DNA of 64,000 bases from Pirellulales bacterium (GTDB lineage: Bacteria > Planctomycetota > Planctomycetia > Pirellulales > Lacipirellulaceae). Of this stretch, positions 42,382 to 50,982 are shown piece by piece. Both the position numbers and the translations under genes were made by a program. The first letter of the stretch is position 1. Every line of letters starts with the position of its first letter. The notes under the pieces are model-generated. The model had not been told where the DNA came from. It saw only the letters and a list, made by a program, of their open reading frames with translations, and searched no databases. The stretch spans positions 1 to 64,000 of the forward strand of contig JANQOF010000081.1 in the NCBI GenBank assembly GCA_028279215.1, in the 5' to 3' direction.

Positions 42382-43217
42382 CAGTCGCTTGCCTGAGCCA
42401 GATGCGCCAAGACTCCCTCGAACAGAGACCGCAATTTTGGTTCAGCGCTCACTGCTGTGGCGATAATCTCGTCGACGTTCGCCGGTTCAAGTGCGTCAGG
42501 CAGGCACATGTCGGTAACTACCGACACACCAAATACACGCATTCCACAATGCACGGCCACAATCACTTCGGGCACAGTCGACATACCCACCACGTCGGCG
42601 CCGATCATCCGCAGGAACCGGTACTCCGCGCGAGTCTCCAGGCATGGACCGGTGACGGCTACCGTCACACCCTTGTGTGCCACAAAGTTCTCGCGGCGTG
42701 CAATCTCCAAGCCGACTTCGATGAGTTTTGGGTCGTACGGAGCGCTCATGTCGGGAAAGCGTGGGCCCAGGCGATCATCGTTGATGCCGACCAGCGGGTT
42801 GTCGCCCATCAGATTGATGTGATCGTCAATCACCATTACGTCACCAGCATTGTAGTACGGGTTCATACCTCCAACCGCTTGCGACACGCAAAGCACGTCG
42901 GCGCCCAGGCCCTTCATCACTCGCACTGGCAACGTGATCTGTTTGAGCGGATAGCCTTCGTATTGATGAAACCGTCCTTCCATCGCCACTACCGGAAGAC
43001 CGTTCAGCGTCCCGCATACCAGTCGACCACGGTGACTGGTGGCAGTTGACGTAGGGAAGTGCGGAATCTCAGCGTAGTCGAGCGCCGCTGCTACATCGAT
43101 TTGTTCGGCCAAGCTACCAAGCCCTGTGCCAAGGATCAGTCCGGCGCGTGGCGTGACGTCCCAGGCTTGGCGGATGGTGGCAACTGCCTCTTCGATTTGG
43201 GCAAACAGCTCCAGCAT
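42381..43217 (-). CDS. Purine nucleoside phosphorylase paralogue with Asp at the purine site (PNP2)
   Basis: A 278-aa PNP-family enzyme. The ATG at 43217 is set by GGAGG five bases upstream; the track start at 43688 runs through deoC and is wrong. Overall motifs match PNP1 (LILGTGLGSLAEQ, SHRGRLVCG, MEGRFHQYEGYP, GPCLETRAEYRFL, GMSTVPEVIVA), but VSNAAGG is VSQAVGG and TITNACS is VVTDMCL, so Asp236 stands where PNP1 has Asn236. In mammalian PNP an Asn-to-Asp change at this place allows 6-aminopurines, and MTAPs have Asp nearby, so adenosine-type or broader specificity is plausible. The gene is 17 bases after deoC. Confidence 0.92.
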   Translation of the reverse strand: MLELFAQIEEAVATIRQAWDVTPRAGLILGTGLGSLAEQIDVAAALDYAEIPHFPTSTATSHRGRLVCGTLNGLPVVAMEGRFHQYEGYPLKQITLPVRVMKGLGADVLCVSQAVGGMNPYYNAGDVMVIDDHINLMGDNPLVGINDDRLGPRFPDMSAPYDPKLIEVGLEIARRENFVAHKGVTVAVTGPCLETRAEYRFLRMIGADVVGMSTVPEVIVAVHCGMRVFGVSVVTDMCLPDALEPANVDEIIATAVSAEPKLRSLFEGVLAHLAQASD

Positions 43218-43234
43218 CTTGCCTCCACTGACGT

Positions 43235-43936
43235 TTAGTAATCGGACTTCGAAGTCTCGCCTTCGGCGATCGTTGCTGTTCCGCTGGTACCCAACCGCGT
43301 CGCCCCAAGCTCGACAAACCGCACCGCGTCGGCGTAGCTGCGGATTCCGCCCGATGCCTTGACCTCCATCGCTTCCGACGTGTGCTTCCTCATCAAGGTA
43401 ACATCGTGTTCGGTAGCACCGGTGCCGACTAACTGACCTTCCGCGTTCTTCTTGAAACCAAACCCGGTGGAGGTCTTTACATATGCGGCACCCGCCAGTT
43501 CGCTGACCTCGCAGAGTTTGATCTTCTGATCGTCGCTCAGAAATCCCGTTTCGAAAATGACCTTGGTGATCGACTCGCGCTCTCCGGCGGCCTCGACCAC
43601 GGCGCGGATATCGGTCAGCACGTATTCCCAATCTCCTGCAAACACCTTTCCGAGGTTGACCACCATGTCGACTTCGCGAGCACCGCATTGGCAGGCTTCA
43701 ATCGTTTCGGCCACCTTTGTGGCGGTCGTCGTGCCGCCGTGCGGAAAGCCAATCACCGTGCTGACCAGCACCTCCGAATCGGCAAGTTGCTGTCGTGCAA
43801 GTGGCACTTGCGAAGGCTTCACACAGATGCTCGCGACCCCCACCCGATCGCACAACTCGCACGCCTGCCGCACGTCGTCGTCGTGCTGAGTTGGCTGCAG
43901 CACGGCGTGATCGATCATCGAGACGATCTGTTGCAT
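43235..43936 (-). CDS. deoC: Deoxyribose-phosphate aldolase
   Basis: A 233-aa class I aldolase cleaving 2-deoxyribose-5-phosphate to glyceraldehyde-3-phosphate and acetaldehyde. Motifs: MIDHAVLQPTQHDDDV at the N-terminus, VASICVKPSQV, VSTVIGFPHGGTTTATKVAE, AREVDMVVNLGKVFAGDWE, KVIFETGFLS, the Schiff-base Lys in AAYVKTSTGF and KASGGIRSYADA. It opens a four-gene minus-strand run with two purine and one pyrimidine nucleoside phosphorylase. A phosphopentomutase, needed to make the 5-phosphate, is not in the window. Confidence 0.95.
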   Translation of the reverse strand: MQQIVSMIDHAVLQPTQHDDDVRQACELCDRVGVASICVKPSQVPLARQQLADSEVLVSTVIGFPHGGTTTATKVAETIEACQCGAREVDMVVNLGKVFAGDWEYVLTDIRAVVEAAGERESITKVIFETGFLSDDQKIKLCEVSELAGAAYVKTSTGFGFKKNAEGQLVGTGATEHDVTLMRKHTSEAMEVKASGGIRSYADAVRFVELGATRLGTSGTATIAEGETSKSDY

Positions 43937-44012
43937 GGGTTGAGCAATACCGGTTCAAGTTGCCGACAAGAAGCCGCGATTATAGCGCGGACATGGCGCG
44001 AAAACCAGTAGT

Positions 44013-45068
44013 CTACTGCTCGGGCTGGTCCTGCCGGCAAGCTTCTTGCACCGGTAGCAACAGATCGACAACCACCGGAAAATGATCCGAAGTATCGAGC
44101 GATACGCAGTGCGCGATGAAAACGCGTTCGACAAACGGCATCAGCTCTGCCGGCAACAGGATGTGATCGATCATCGTGTGGACGTCTTGTGGATCGTCTG
44201 CGCCATTCTCGTTCCAATCCCAATGCGATGTGTACCGATCGGCAATGCGAGTAATCCGCTCGGCCACGTTAACCAACTCGGCGCCTGGGTTCTCCGAGTC
44301 GTAGTTCTTTAGGCTGGCGATCACGTCGGTCTGAGTCGACCGCCCGTAGTCGCGATCGGGCACGTCGGGATCGTAGTCGTTCAAGTCCCCCAGAACGATC
44401 GGCTGGTAACCTCGGCTGACGATCTCGCCTCGAATAATCCGCCGGGCGACCTTGGCTTCGGCGGTTCGACGTGCGTTGGAGTAGTCGTCCTGTGGGTTCG
44501 ACTTCAGGTGCAACCCGAGGAAACCTAGCTTGTGCCCACCGATCGTAAAGAAATAGACCGCGTTGCGCGAAATCGATGCCGACAAATTCCGCAGACTGCC
44601 GCTCTCGCCTTCCACAGTAAACGCCTGTCGCCACGTTGGATCGCCTTCGGCCGAGTAATACGTCCGAATCGTGACGTCGTCCACTTCATCTGGCTCGATC
44701 CGACTGATGAGCGCGACGTCCATCCCCGTGAAGGAATCGTTGCACTCAACGTGGTACCCGCGATAGTTCGTGTGGCCTTTTTCATGCAGCAAGGTAACCA
44801 GCAATTCCACAGCCTCGCGGCTGGTGGCTTCGACCAGATTTATTATGTCCGGCTGAAGCACCTCAATCACATTGGCCACCCGCTCATGATGCTGCTCGCG
44901 GGCATAATTGAAGCGGTACTTGTTGAGCGTCCCCACACGCACTCCTGGAGCCGTGAGGATCTCGGTATTGAACGTTACGATGCGGAGAGGGATGAACTCG
45001 GCAGCTTGTGCTGGGACAAATGGCAGAGTAACAGACAGAACCAGACCAACAACACAGAAGCGGACCAT
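44013..45068 (-). CDS. Secreted endonuclease/exonuclease/phosphatase (EEP) family protein
   Basis: A 351-aa exported metal-dependent phosphodiesterase. The ATG at 45068 (MVRFCVVGLVLSVTLPFVPAQA) gives a clean signal peptide; the track start at 45224 lies inside the upstream gene. EEP motifs: LRIVTFNTEIL, DIINLVEATSREAVELL (metal Glu), LGFLGLHLKSNP, QPIVLGDLNDYDPD (Asp-Asn pair) and the terminal SDHFPVVVDLL (Asp-His). TMIDHILLPAELM is also typical. Substrate could be DNA, RNA, a sphingolipid or inositol phosphate; an extracellular nuclease fits best given the lamin-tail protein encoded 40 bases upstream on the same strand. Confidence 0.87.
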   Translation of the reverse strand: MVRFCVVGLVLSVTLPFVPAQAAEFIPLRIVTFNTEILTAPGVRVGTLNKYRFNYAREQHHERVANVIEVLQPDIINLVEATSREAVELLVTLLHEKGHTNYRGYHVECNDSFTGMDVALISRIEPDEVDDVTIRTYYSAEGDPTWRQAFTVEGESGSLRNLSASISRNAVYFFTIGGHKLGFLGLHLKSNPQDDYSNARRTAEAKVARRIIRGEIVSRGYQPIVLGDLNDYDPDVPDRDYGRSTQTDVIASLKNYDSENPGAELVNVAERITRIADRYTSHWDWNENGADDPQDVHTMIDHILLPAELMPFVERVFIAHCVSLDTSDHFPVVVDLLLPVQEACRQDQPEQ

Positions 45069-45108
45069 GGGAGCAATCTCTTGAGCGGTATTATCAACCA
45101 ACGATTTA

Positions 45109-46842
45109 CTAGCCATCAACACTATCAACGTTAACCATTGAGCACCGGAAGCGATAGGTGATTTTCGACAGCTTTTTCTTTGAATAAAGGGCGCTGGCGG
45201 ACATGAGTCCGAATAGTACCGCACTTGCTGGTTCCGGCACGCCGTGGGTCAGTGAGACAGAAGGGCTTGCCACAGATCCAAACCTCGTCTTCCAGAGCAG
45301 ATAGTCGGCCGCGTCTACGATCCCGGAACTCGCTCCACCGTTGTCGCCAACTCCATTCAGCACACCTGGCGTCGTCGATCCAAGATTGTCACGCCATACG
45401 GTGTAATCGGCGAGGTTTACAACTCCATCGTCGTTGAAGTCGCCGAGGATTGGCGAAGGAGTAACATTGCCAAAGACTCCCGGGCTACCGACGTCGCCGG
45501 CGTGGTAATCTGGGATTGGACTTTCGAATAAGGGATTGGCGATGGCCGCGCCTTGTGCGTCCTCGGTTGTGGCTGCCCAAAGACTACCGTCGGCGCTTTC
45601 ACCATTACCGTTGGCTGCATCCAAGTTGGTCAAGTAGATCGACCCGTCGCCACTGCCATCTGGCCAGCCTCCGGTGGCTGATTGATAGCTAAGTACGGCG
45701 ACCGCCTCGTTGAAGGTCATCCCGGGATCGACCTCGGACTGGTAAGACGCCAGCGAGTTCCATAGACCGAAGGTATCGCCGCCATTGTTCAATTGCGGCC
45801 AACCCGTCACCGGAACATAGTTACCGGGGCCCCAGATGGTTTCCAGATCGGAGATCTGAAGGTTGCCGGCGTCGAATAGCACCGCAGTTTCCCCGTTGGC
45901 AATCGAACCACCTGCGATATTCGCGTAACTTCGCGCCGAGCCTAAATCGTCCAAGACATAGCCCGTCAGGTCGAGGACGCCACCCGTGTTATTCAATACT
46001 TCGATCCACTCAAAATCAAATCCAGAATTCTGACCTTCGTCGGGCGAATCGGCGGGCTGGGCGATGAATTCCGTAATCAACACGCCACTAGCGGCAGCCC
46101 CTGTCGGAACCACGTTCGGAGATGCAATGTCGGGGCCGTTCAACTGATCACCGCTAGGCAGGAAGGTAGCGAGGCTAGTCACGGCACCATCAACGCCGGA
46201 TTCGGACAAAGACCAGTTTGTGCCGTCTGTGATGCTCCCGTCGCCCGAATAGGCAATGGATTGTCCGTCGCTGCTTGCGGGAAATCCGGCGGCTACCGTA
46301 TAGTCGAACGAATAAGCGGCATTGGCAAAGCCAGTGACCTTGCGCTGTTCACCATCGATCGGCGCGTCGAGTTCCCAGGACTCAGCAGAGTCCCAAAGAC
46401 CCACCTGTCGCTGCGCCCCGCTGCTATTGAGCTGGGGAAATCCCTCTACTCCGATCAGTCGCACGTCGGACGGCAAGTTCCATCCGGCTCGATACCTCGC
46501 ATCGTCGAATTCGAATGCCGTTCCGTTATACAGCACGGCAACCGATCCGGCAGGAACAACGGTATTCGCGGCGTTGCCACCACTTGTGGTCGCCAAGATA
46601 TTGATGGGCGTAGCCGCTGGGTTGGTAGCACTCAATGTGTCGCCCAAGTCGCTAAATGCGTAGCCGTCCAGGTCGATGTCACTCGGCCCGGCGTTACGCA
46701 ACTCAATCCACTCAAATCGCGATTCGCTCGCGGTGAGCGGATTGAACATCACCTCAGTAACTTGCAGATTGGACAATTGCGCAAATGCCAACCGGCAAGA
46801 TGCAAGGGCTGCCATTGCGACAAGAGTAGCCGACGATCTCAT
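45109..46842 (-). CDS. Secreted lamin-tail-domain protein with dockerin and PEP-CTERM
   Basis: A 577-aa exported protein. The ATG at 46842 is preceded by GGGGGGAA. The signal peptide ends near RLAFAQ. Two lamin-tail (LTD) domains are seen: LQVTEVMFNPLTASESRFEWIELRNAG (from about residue 25) and VLITEFIAQPADS with FDFEWIEVLNNTGGVLDLTGYVLDDLG (from about 255). A dockerin-like unit follows, GDFNDDGVVNLADYTVWRDN with a paired SGIVDAADYLLWKTRFG. The PEP-CTERM signal is VPEPASAVLFGLMSASALYSKKK, with about 20 further residues beyond the basic patch, which is unusual. Extracellular LTDs often accompany or are fused to EEP nucleases, as in the next gene. Binding of nucleic acid or another surface ligand is inference. 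Confidence 0.85.
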   Translation of the reverse strand: MRSSATLVAMAALASCRLAFAQLSNLQVTEVMFNPLTASESRFEWIELRNAGPSDIDLDGYAFSDLGDTLSATNPAATPINILATTSGGNAANTVVPAGSVAVLYNGTAFEFDDARYRAGWNLPSDVRLIGVEGFPQLNSSGAQRQVGLWDSAESWELDAPIDGEQRKVTGFANAAYSFDYTVAAGFPASSDGQSIAYSGDGSITDGTNWSLSESGVDGAVTSLATFLPSGDQLNGPDIASPNVVPTGAAASGVLITEFIAQPADSPDEGQNSGFDFEWIEVLNNTGGVLDLTGYVLDDLGSARSYANIAGGSIANGETAVLFDAGNLQISDLETIWGPGNYVPVTGWPQLNNGGDTFGLWNSLASYQSEVDPGMTFNEAVAVLSYQSATGGWPDGSGDGSIYLTNLDAANGNGESADGSLWAATTEDAQGAAIANPLFESPIPDYHAGDVGSPGVFGNVTPSPILGDFNDDGVVNLADYTVWRDNLGSTTPGVLNGVGDNGGASSGIVDAADYLLWKTRFGSVASPSVSLTHGVPEPASAVLFGLMSASALYSKKKLSKITYRFRCSMVNVDSVDG

Positions 46843-46871
46843 GTGTTCCCCCCAATCGTAGATACCTTAAG

Positions 46872-46907
46872 AGAAAAACCACGCTCCGTCCGCTGGACGA
46901 AGCGTGG
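46872..46907 (-). terminator. Intrinsic terminator
   Basis: Read on the minus strand, CCACGCTTCGTCC, loop AGC, GGACGGAGCGTGG (46907-46879, one mismatch in 13 pairs) is followed by TTTTTCTC. It could end transcription from the AMP nucleosidase gene (stop at 47213) or act as an attenuator in the leader of the lamin-tail gene, whose ATG is only 30 bases further on. Confidence 0.7.
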
Positions 46908-47212
46908 CTCTTTGCAAACGTTCTGATTCGGCCGAGATATGCCCGGCCACTCTAACTCAATTTGTTTCAGCCCAAACAACGACGCATGGCGACCGCGTCA
47001 ACACCGGTAAGCGCCACTGCAGCACTTGGGATGCTGCCGGGCTCTGCCAAGAAATGCCGATCCACCCAAGCGCAGCGCCAACATTCCTCTTACATGCGTG
47101 AGTGATCGATCCATAGTAACTCGATTTGTCGAAACGCCTAGCCGCAGCTTGCATATTTTCGGAATCTTAACACTTTTCTTGTGACAGCCCCAGCTACTAT
47201 TGCCTCCCGTGC
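46908..47212. other. Intergenic, no gene supported
   Basis: About 300 bases between the terminator at 46872-46907 and the end of the AMP nucleosidase gene. The 65-aa ORFs at 46904 and 46957 (opposite strands) have no domain, and nothing else stands out. Confidence 0.4.
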
Positions 47213-47986
47213 TTAGTACGTAAAGTGTTTGATAGTCTCACCTTTCTCGTCGATCTCGGTGAGCGACTCGATGCCAATGTCAAGATGCACGCTCGACCAA
47301 TCGCGAGAAACCGCAGCGTCGCTCATTGATGTCTTCACGCCCTCGGGCGTCATTGGCTTGTCGGATACCAGCAGCAAAGCCCCTCTTGCGATCCGGTTGC
47401 GGTGTCCGACCGAGAAAATGGTCGCCGTTTCCATGTCGATGGCGATGGTCGAGTAGTCGCGAAGCTGTTGTTTGAATTGTTCGTCATGCTCCCAAACGCG
47501 CCGGTTAGTGGTGTGCACCACGCCGGTACGGTATTCGAGTCCGTGATCGACGAGCTTCTGCGAGACAAATTTGTGGAGCTTGAACGACGGCAATGCCGGT
47601 ACAAGCGGCGGCAAATAGTCGTCCGAGGTGCCTTCGCCGCGAATGGCGCCGATTGGCAGGATGAAGTGGCCGATTTCCGTCGAGTCCTTCAAGCCGCCAC
47701 ATTTGCCAAGAAACAGGACTCCCTTGGGCTCACACGCGGTAAGCAGGTCCATAATCGTGGCTGCATTGGGTGAACCGATACCGAAGTTGACAATCGTCAG
47801 CCCCGCAGAGTTGGTGGAAGCCTGCATCGGGCGATCTTCGCCATGCACCGCGCAGTTAAACTGCTCGGAGAACCGGCGAATGTAGTCGCTGAAATTCGTT
47901 AGCAGGATGTAGTCGCCAAACTCCTCCAGCGGCATGCCGGTATAGCGGGTGAGCCAGTCGCGGGCGATTGCTTGCTTGCTGATCAT
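47213..47986 (-). CDS. amn: AMP nucleosidase (short form)
   Basis: A 257-aa enzyme of the nucleoside phosphorylase (PNP/UDP) fold that hydrolyses AMP to adenine and ribose-5-phosphate. The ATG at 47986 (MISKQAIARDWLTRYTG) fits the family; the track start at 48013 adds nine residues. Motifs: LTNFSDYIRRFSEQF, NFGIGSPNAATIMDLLTACEPKGVLFLGKCGGLKD, GEGTSDDYLPPLVPALP, IAIDMETATIFSVGH and LVSDKPMTPEGVKTSMSD. Bacterial Amn of about 480 aa has an extra N-terminal regulatory domain; this is the catalytic-domain-only version. With the operon 3 kb away it gives the window four base-releasing enzymes. Confidence 0.88.
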   Translation of the reverse strand: MISKQAIARDWLTRYTGMPLEEFGDYILLTNFSDYIRRFSEQFNCAVHGEDRPMQASTNSAGLTIVNFGIGSPNAATIMDLLTACEPKGVLFLGKCGGLKDSTEIGHFILPIGAIRGEGTSDDYLPPLVPALPSFKLHKFVSQKLVDHGLEYRTGVVHTTNRRVWEHDEQFKQQLRDYSTIAIDMETATIFSVGHRNRIARGALLLVSDKPMTPEGVKTSMSDAAVSRDWSSVHLDIGIESLTEIDEKGETIKHFTY

Positions 47987-48254
47987 GATGCCGGGTTGAG
48001 TTGCGAGTTGCACCAGAAACCGATAAGCTCTTACACAGCAGTAACTTACGCCGATCTTGAGATTCCGACAAGGTACCGTGAAGCTTCACTTGTCACGAAG
48101 TGCAACGAAGCTCACAAAACTGTTTGCGCCACTTGGGGTTGAATAGGATATCGGTGCGTACACTCACGATGCGGTTTGACTTGGAACGGGTGCCTTCGCC
48201 TACCTACGGTCACCGCGCAGTTAAGAATGAGTATTCGTAGGAGAAATCTGACTC

Positions 48255-48959
48255 ATGTTACTGTCAACGACATTGAAGCAAATTGGCGTGGTGGGCCTTG
48301 CAACTGTTCTGTTGAGTGCCACGGTTATGGCCCAGCCTGGCGGCCGCGGCGGCTTTGGAGGTCCCGGCGGCGGGATGACCGGCTTACTCATGTCGGGCGA
48401 TGTGCGGGACGAACTGGAAATCTCCGACGAGCAGCTATCCGACCTTCGATCTATGGGCGAGGAAATGCGGGACCAAATGAGGTCGATGTTCCAGGGGATG
48501 CGCGACTTGTCGCCAGAGGAGCGTCGCGAACGATTCGAATCGATGCGCGCCGACATGGAGGATATGAGACTGCAGGCCGAAGACCGGATGGGTGAAATCC
48601 TCCTTCCCCATCAAATGGCCCGCTTACGCGAGATCAACCTACAGCAACAAGTTCGCCGTGGCGGCCTGCAAGGAGCGTTGCGAGGTGAGTTGGCCCAGGA
48701 ACTTGGGATTTCGGAGGAGCAGCGCGAGGAATTAGCCGCCAAAGCACAGGAGTTGCAGCAAGATTTGCAAGAGAAAATCGAACAACTGCGCAAAGATGCG
48801 CGCGAAGAGCTGATGAGCCTGCTGACACCCGACCAGCGGTCGAAGCTTGAATCGATGATGGGCTCGGAGTTTGAGATGCAGGAACGTGGATTCGGCAGTC
48901 GACGCGGCGGACCTGGAGGCCGTGAACGTGGTGGCAGGGGCCGGCCCGCATCCGAGTAG
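48255..48959 (+). CDS. Spy/CpxP-like periplasmic protein
   Basis: A 234-aa exported helical protein. GGAG about a dozen bases before the ATG supports the start, and the signal peptide ends ATVMA-QPGG. Two related helical repeats, RDELEISDEQLSDLRSMGEEMR and AQELGISEEQREELAAKAQELQQ, each followed by charged helices (SPEERRERFESMRADME, TPDQRSKLESMM), recall the LTxxQ-type Spy/CpxP fold, which acts as periplasmic chaperone or stress sensor. Gly-rich stretches flank both ends (GGRGGFGGPGGG and RRGGPGGRERGGRGRP). Such proteins are common in planctomycetes with unknown roles. It stands alone. Confidence 0.7.
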   Translation: MLLSTTLKQIGVVGLATVLLSATVMAQPGGRGGFGGPGGGMTGLLMSGDVRDELEISDEQLSDLRSMGEEMRDQMRSMFQGMRDLSPEERRERFESMRADMEDMRLQAEDRMGEILLPHQMARLREINLQQQVRRGGLQGALRGELAQELGISEEQREELAAKAQELQQDLQEKIEQLRKDAREELMSLLTPDQRSKLESMMGSEFEMQERGFGSRRGGPGGRERGGRGRPASE

Positions 48960-49170
48960 CAATCGGCGCAGATCTATCGCCGCAAAGCGTTTTGCAGCAA
49001 GCGTTTGCAGCAACAGCATCATGCGTTCATAATGAGTTGATTGGCAGACGGGGCGACAGGCGTTCCAATTCTGCCGGCCCGCCAATCTGGCTGTAGGTCG
49101 TTGCTGCCCCGGCCCTAGCTCCTACCCCGTTACACTGATTCATTCCCCTGCTGCGACGAGGCAAACACTC

Positions 49171-50868
49171 GTGGATACCGGTGCGCTACTTGTCAGACGC
49201 GGACTCCTGACGGACGCGCAGATCGCCCAACTGCAAGAGGCGGAAAACGGTGAACTCGGCCGCATTGAAATGGTAGCCGTTGATCGTGGCTGGGTGGGTG
49301 AGGATGAGGTACTCTCTGCGCTCGGCGACGAAATTGGCGTCGACGTGATCGATCTTGAGCACGCGGAAGTCGATCTAAGCCTTATCAACGAGTTTCCGCA
49401 GCGGCTCATTCACCGCTACGACTTGTTCCCCGTGCGGCGAGACAACGGCTCGATCGTGGTTGCCACGAGCAATCCGTTTGACCTCTATGCACTAGACGAG
49501 TTGGCTAACCATACCGGGCGACACATCGAACCGGTTCTCGCCGAGCGGCGGCAAATCGCCGAGCGCATCAAGAATCACCTGGGAGTGGGCAGCGAAACGG
49601 TCGAGGGCTTACTGGCAGCCCGGCAAGACGAGATCCAACTGCTCGAGGACATTGAGGCCGGCGACGCCGAGTTGGCCGAAGAGGCCCAAGAAGCATCGGT
49701 TGTTCGCCTAGTGAACGAGATTCTGCTCGAGGCAGTCGAGACGCGAGCCAGCGACGTTCACATCGAGTCGCAAGGCACCGGCATAAAGATTAGGTACCGG
49801 ATCGATGGCATCCTCCACGCCCAACCGGTGCCACCGGAAATCAATCATTTCCACGCCGCGATCATAAGCCGGTTGAAAATCATGGCGCGGCTGAATATCG
49901 CCGAGAAGCGATTGCCGCAAGATGGCCGCATCAAGCTTCGTGTGTCGGGCCGAGAGGTCGACGTCCGCGTAAGCGTGATCCCGATGATCCATGGCGAAAG
50001 CATAGTCATGCGTTTGCTCGACAAAGGGGCCATGGAGTTCTCACTTACGAAGCTTGGCATGGACGCGGAGTTGTACGAGAAGTTCAGCCAATTCATCCAC
50101 ATGCCGCACGGAATTGTGTTGGTTACCGGTCCAACAGGTTCGGGCAAGACCACCACGCTCTACAGCTCGCTGCTCGAAATCAAGAGCGAAGACACGAAGA
50201 TCATTACCACTGAGGACCCGGTCGAATACCAACTCGAGGGTATCAATCAGATTCAGGTGCACCCGAAGATTGGGCTCACGTTCGCCCAGTCATTGCGATC
50301 AATTCTACGTCACGATCCTGATGTGGTGCTGGTTGGAGAAATCCGTGACCACGAGACGGCCGAGAATGCCATCCAAGCCGCGCTGACCGGCCACCTTGTG
50401 TTCAGCACGCTGCACACCAACGACGCACCGAGCGCATATACGCGACTGGTCGACATGGGCATCGAACCATTTCTCGTTGCTAGCACGATCGAAGCCGTGA
50501 TGGCCCAACGATTGGTTCGCCGGCTATGCCAGGAGTGCCGGCGGCCGTACCGCCCCGACCGAGACGATTTGCCGCAAGACTTTCCGTGGGCCGAACTCGA
50601 GGAACACGGCGGCCAGTTGTATGAGCCCACTGGTTGCCGCAAATGCCGCGAGATTGGCTTCGCGGGTCGGCAAGGCATCTTTGAATTGTGCCCCACCACC
50701 GACTCGGTACGACAACTGGCCCACGACCGCGCGAGCAGTTGGGACATCCGCCAGGCGGCCCTCAAAGATGGGATGCTCACGCTGCGCCAAGACGCCTGGA
50801 AAAAAGCAATCGCCGGCATCACCACTGTCGACGAAGTACTACGCGTAACCAAGGGAGACGCATTGTAG
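49171..50868 (+). CDS. gspE: Type II secretion ATPase GspE
   Basis: A 565-aa assembly ATPase powering pseudopilus extension. The start is GTG at 49171. The N-terminal T2SSE_N-type region begins LLVRRGLLTDAQIAQLQEAEN. The catalytic part has ASDVHIESQGTGIKIRYRIDG, Walker A VTGPTGSGKTTT (about residue 320), TTEDPVEYQLEGINQIQVHPKIGLTFAQSLRSILRHDPDVVLVGEIRD, TLHTNDAPSAYTRLVDMGIEPFL and the zinc-binding tetracysteine (CQEC and CRKC). It opens the operon gspE-F-G-H-I-J-K-L-M-D. A short palindromic repeat separates it from gspF. Confidence 0.95.
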   Translation: MDTGALLVRRGLLTDAQIAQLQEAENGELGRIEMVAVDRGWVGEDEVLSALGDEIGVDVIDLEHAEVDLSLINEFPQRLIHRYDLFPVRRDNGSIVVATSNPFDLYALDELANHTGRHIEPVLAERRQIAERIKNHLGVGSETVEGLLAARQDEIQLLEDIEAGDAELAEEAQEASVVRLVNEILLEAVETRASDVHIESQGTGIKIRYRIDGILHAQPVPPEINHFHAAIISRLKIMARLNIAEKRLPQDGRIKLRVSGREVDVRVSVIPMIHGESIVMRLLDKGAMEFSLTKLGMDAELYEKFSQFIHMPHGIVLVTGPTGSGKTTTLYSSLLEIKSEDTKIITTEDPVEYQLEGINQIQVHPKIGLTFAQSLRSILRHDPDVVLVGEIRDHETAENAIQAALTGHLVFSTLHTNDAPSAYTRLVDMGIEPFLVASTIEAVMAQRLVRRLCQECRRPYRPDRDDLPQDFPWAELEEHGGQLYEPTGCRKCREIGFAGRQGIFELCPTTDSVRQLAHDRASSWDIRQAALKDGMLTLRQDAWKKAIAGITTVDEVLRVTKGDAL

Positions 50869-50874
50869 GAACGA

Positions 50875-50936
50875 CCAATGGCGAATGAACAATGAACAGG
50901 AGGAGTTCTCGTTGGTCATCGGTCCTTCGTCATTGG
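50875..50936. repeat. Palindromic repeat between gspE and gspF
   Basis: CCAATGGCGAATGAACAATGAAC (50875-50897) and GGTCATCGGTCCTTCGTCATTGG (50914-50936) are imperfect reverse complements, about 18 of 23 positions. The ATGA/TCAT-rich text is unlike the coding sequence on both sides. It looks like a short palindromic extragenic repeat; no other copy was found by eye in this window. Confidence 0.45.
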
Positions 50937-50982
50937 GATTTCGCGTGCATGAATCTGACCCACGTGTCTTTGATCGTTCAGG

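Noticed and set aside
42402-43049. 215-aa plus-strand ORF antisense to the second PNP
   Set aside because: Shadow of the PNP gene, His/Arg-rich, no ribosome binding site.
42381-43688. Track's 435-aa ORF as a fused protein
   Set aside because: The first 157 residues are an Arg-rich read-through of deoC in another frame; GGAGG before the ATG at 43217 marks the real start of PNP2.
46261-46926. 221-aa plus-strand ORF antisense to the lamin-tail gene
   Set aside because: Shadow; the opposite strand has a signal peptide, two lamin-tail domains and a PEP-CTERM signal.
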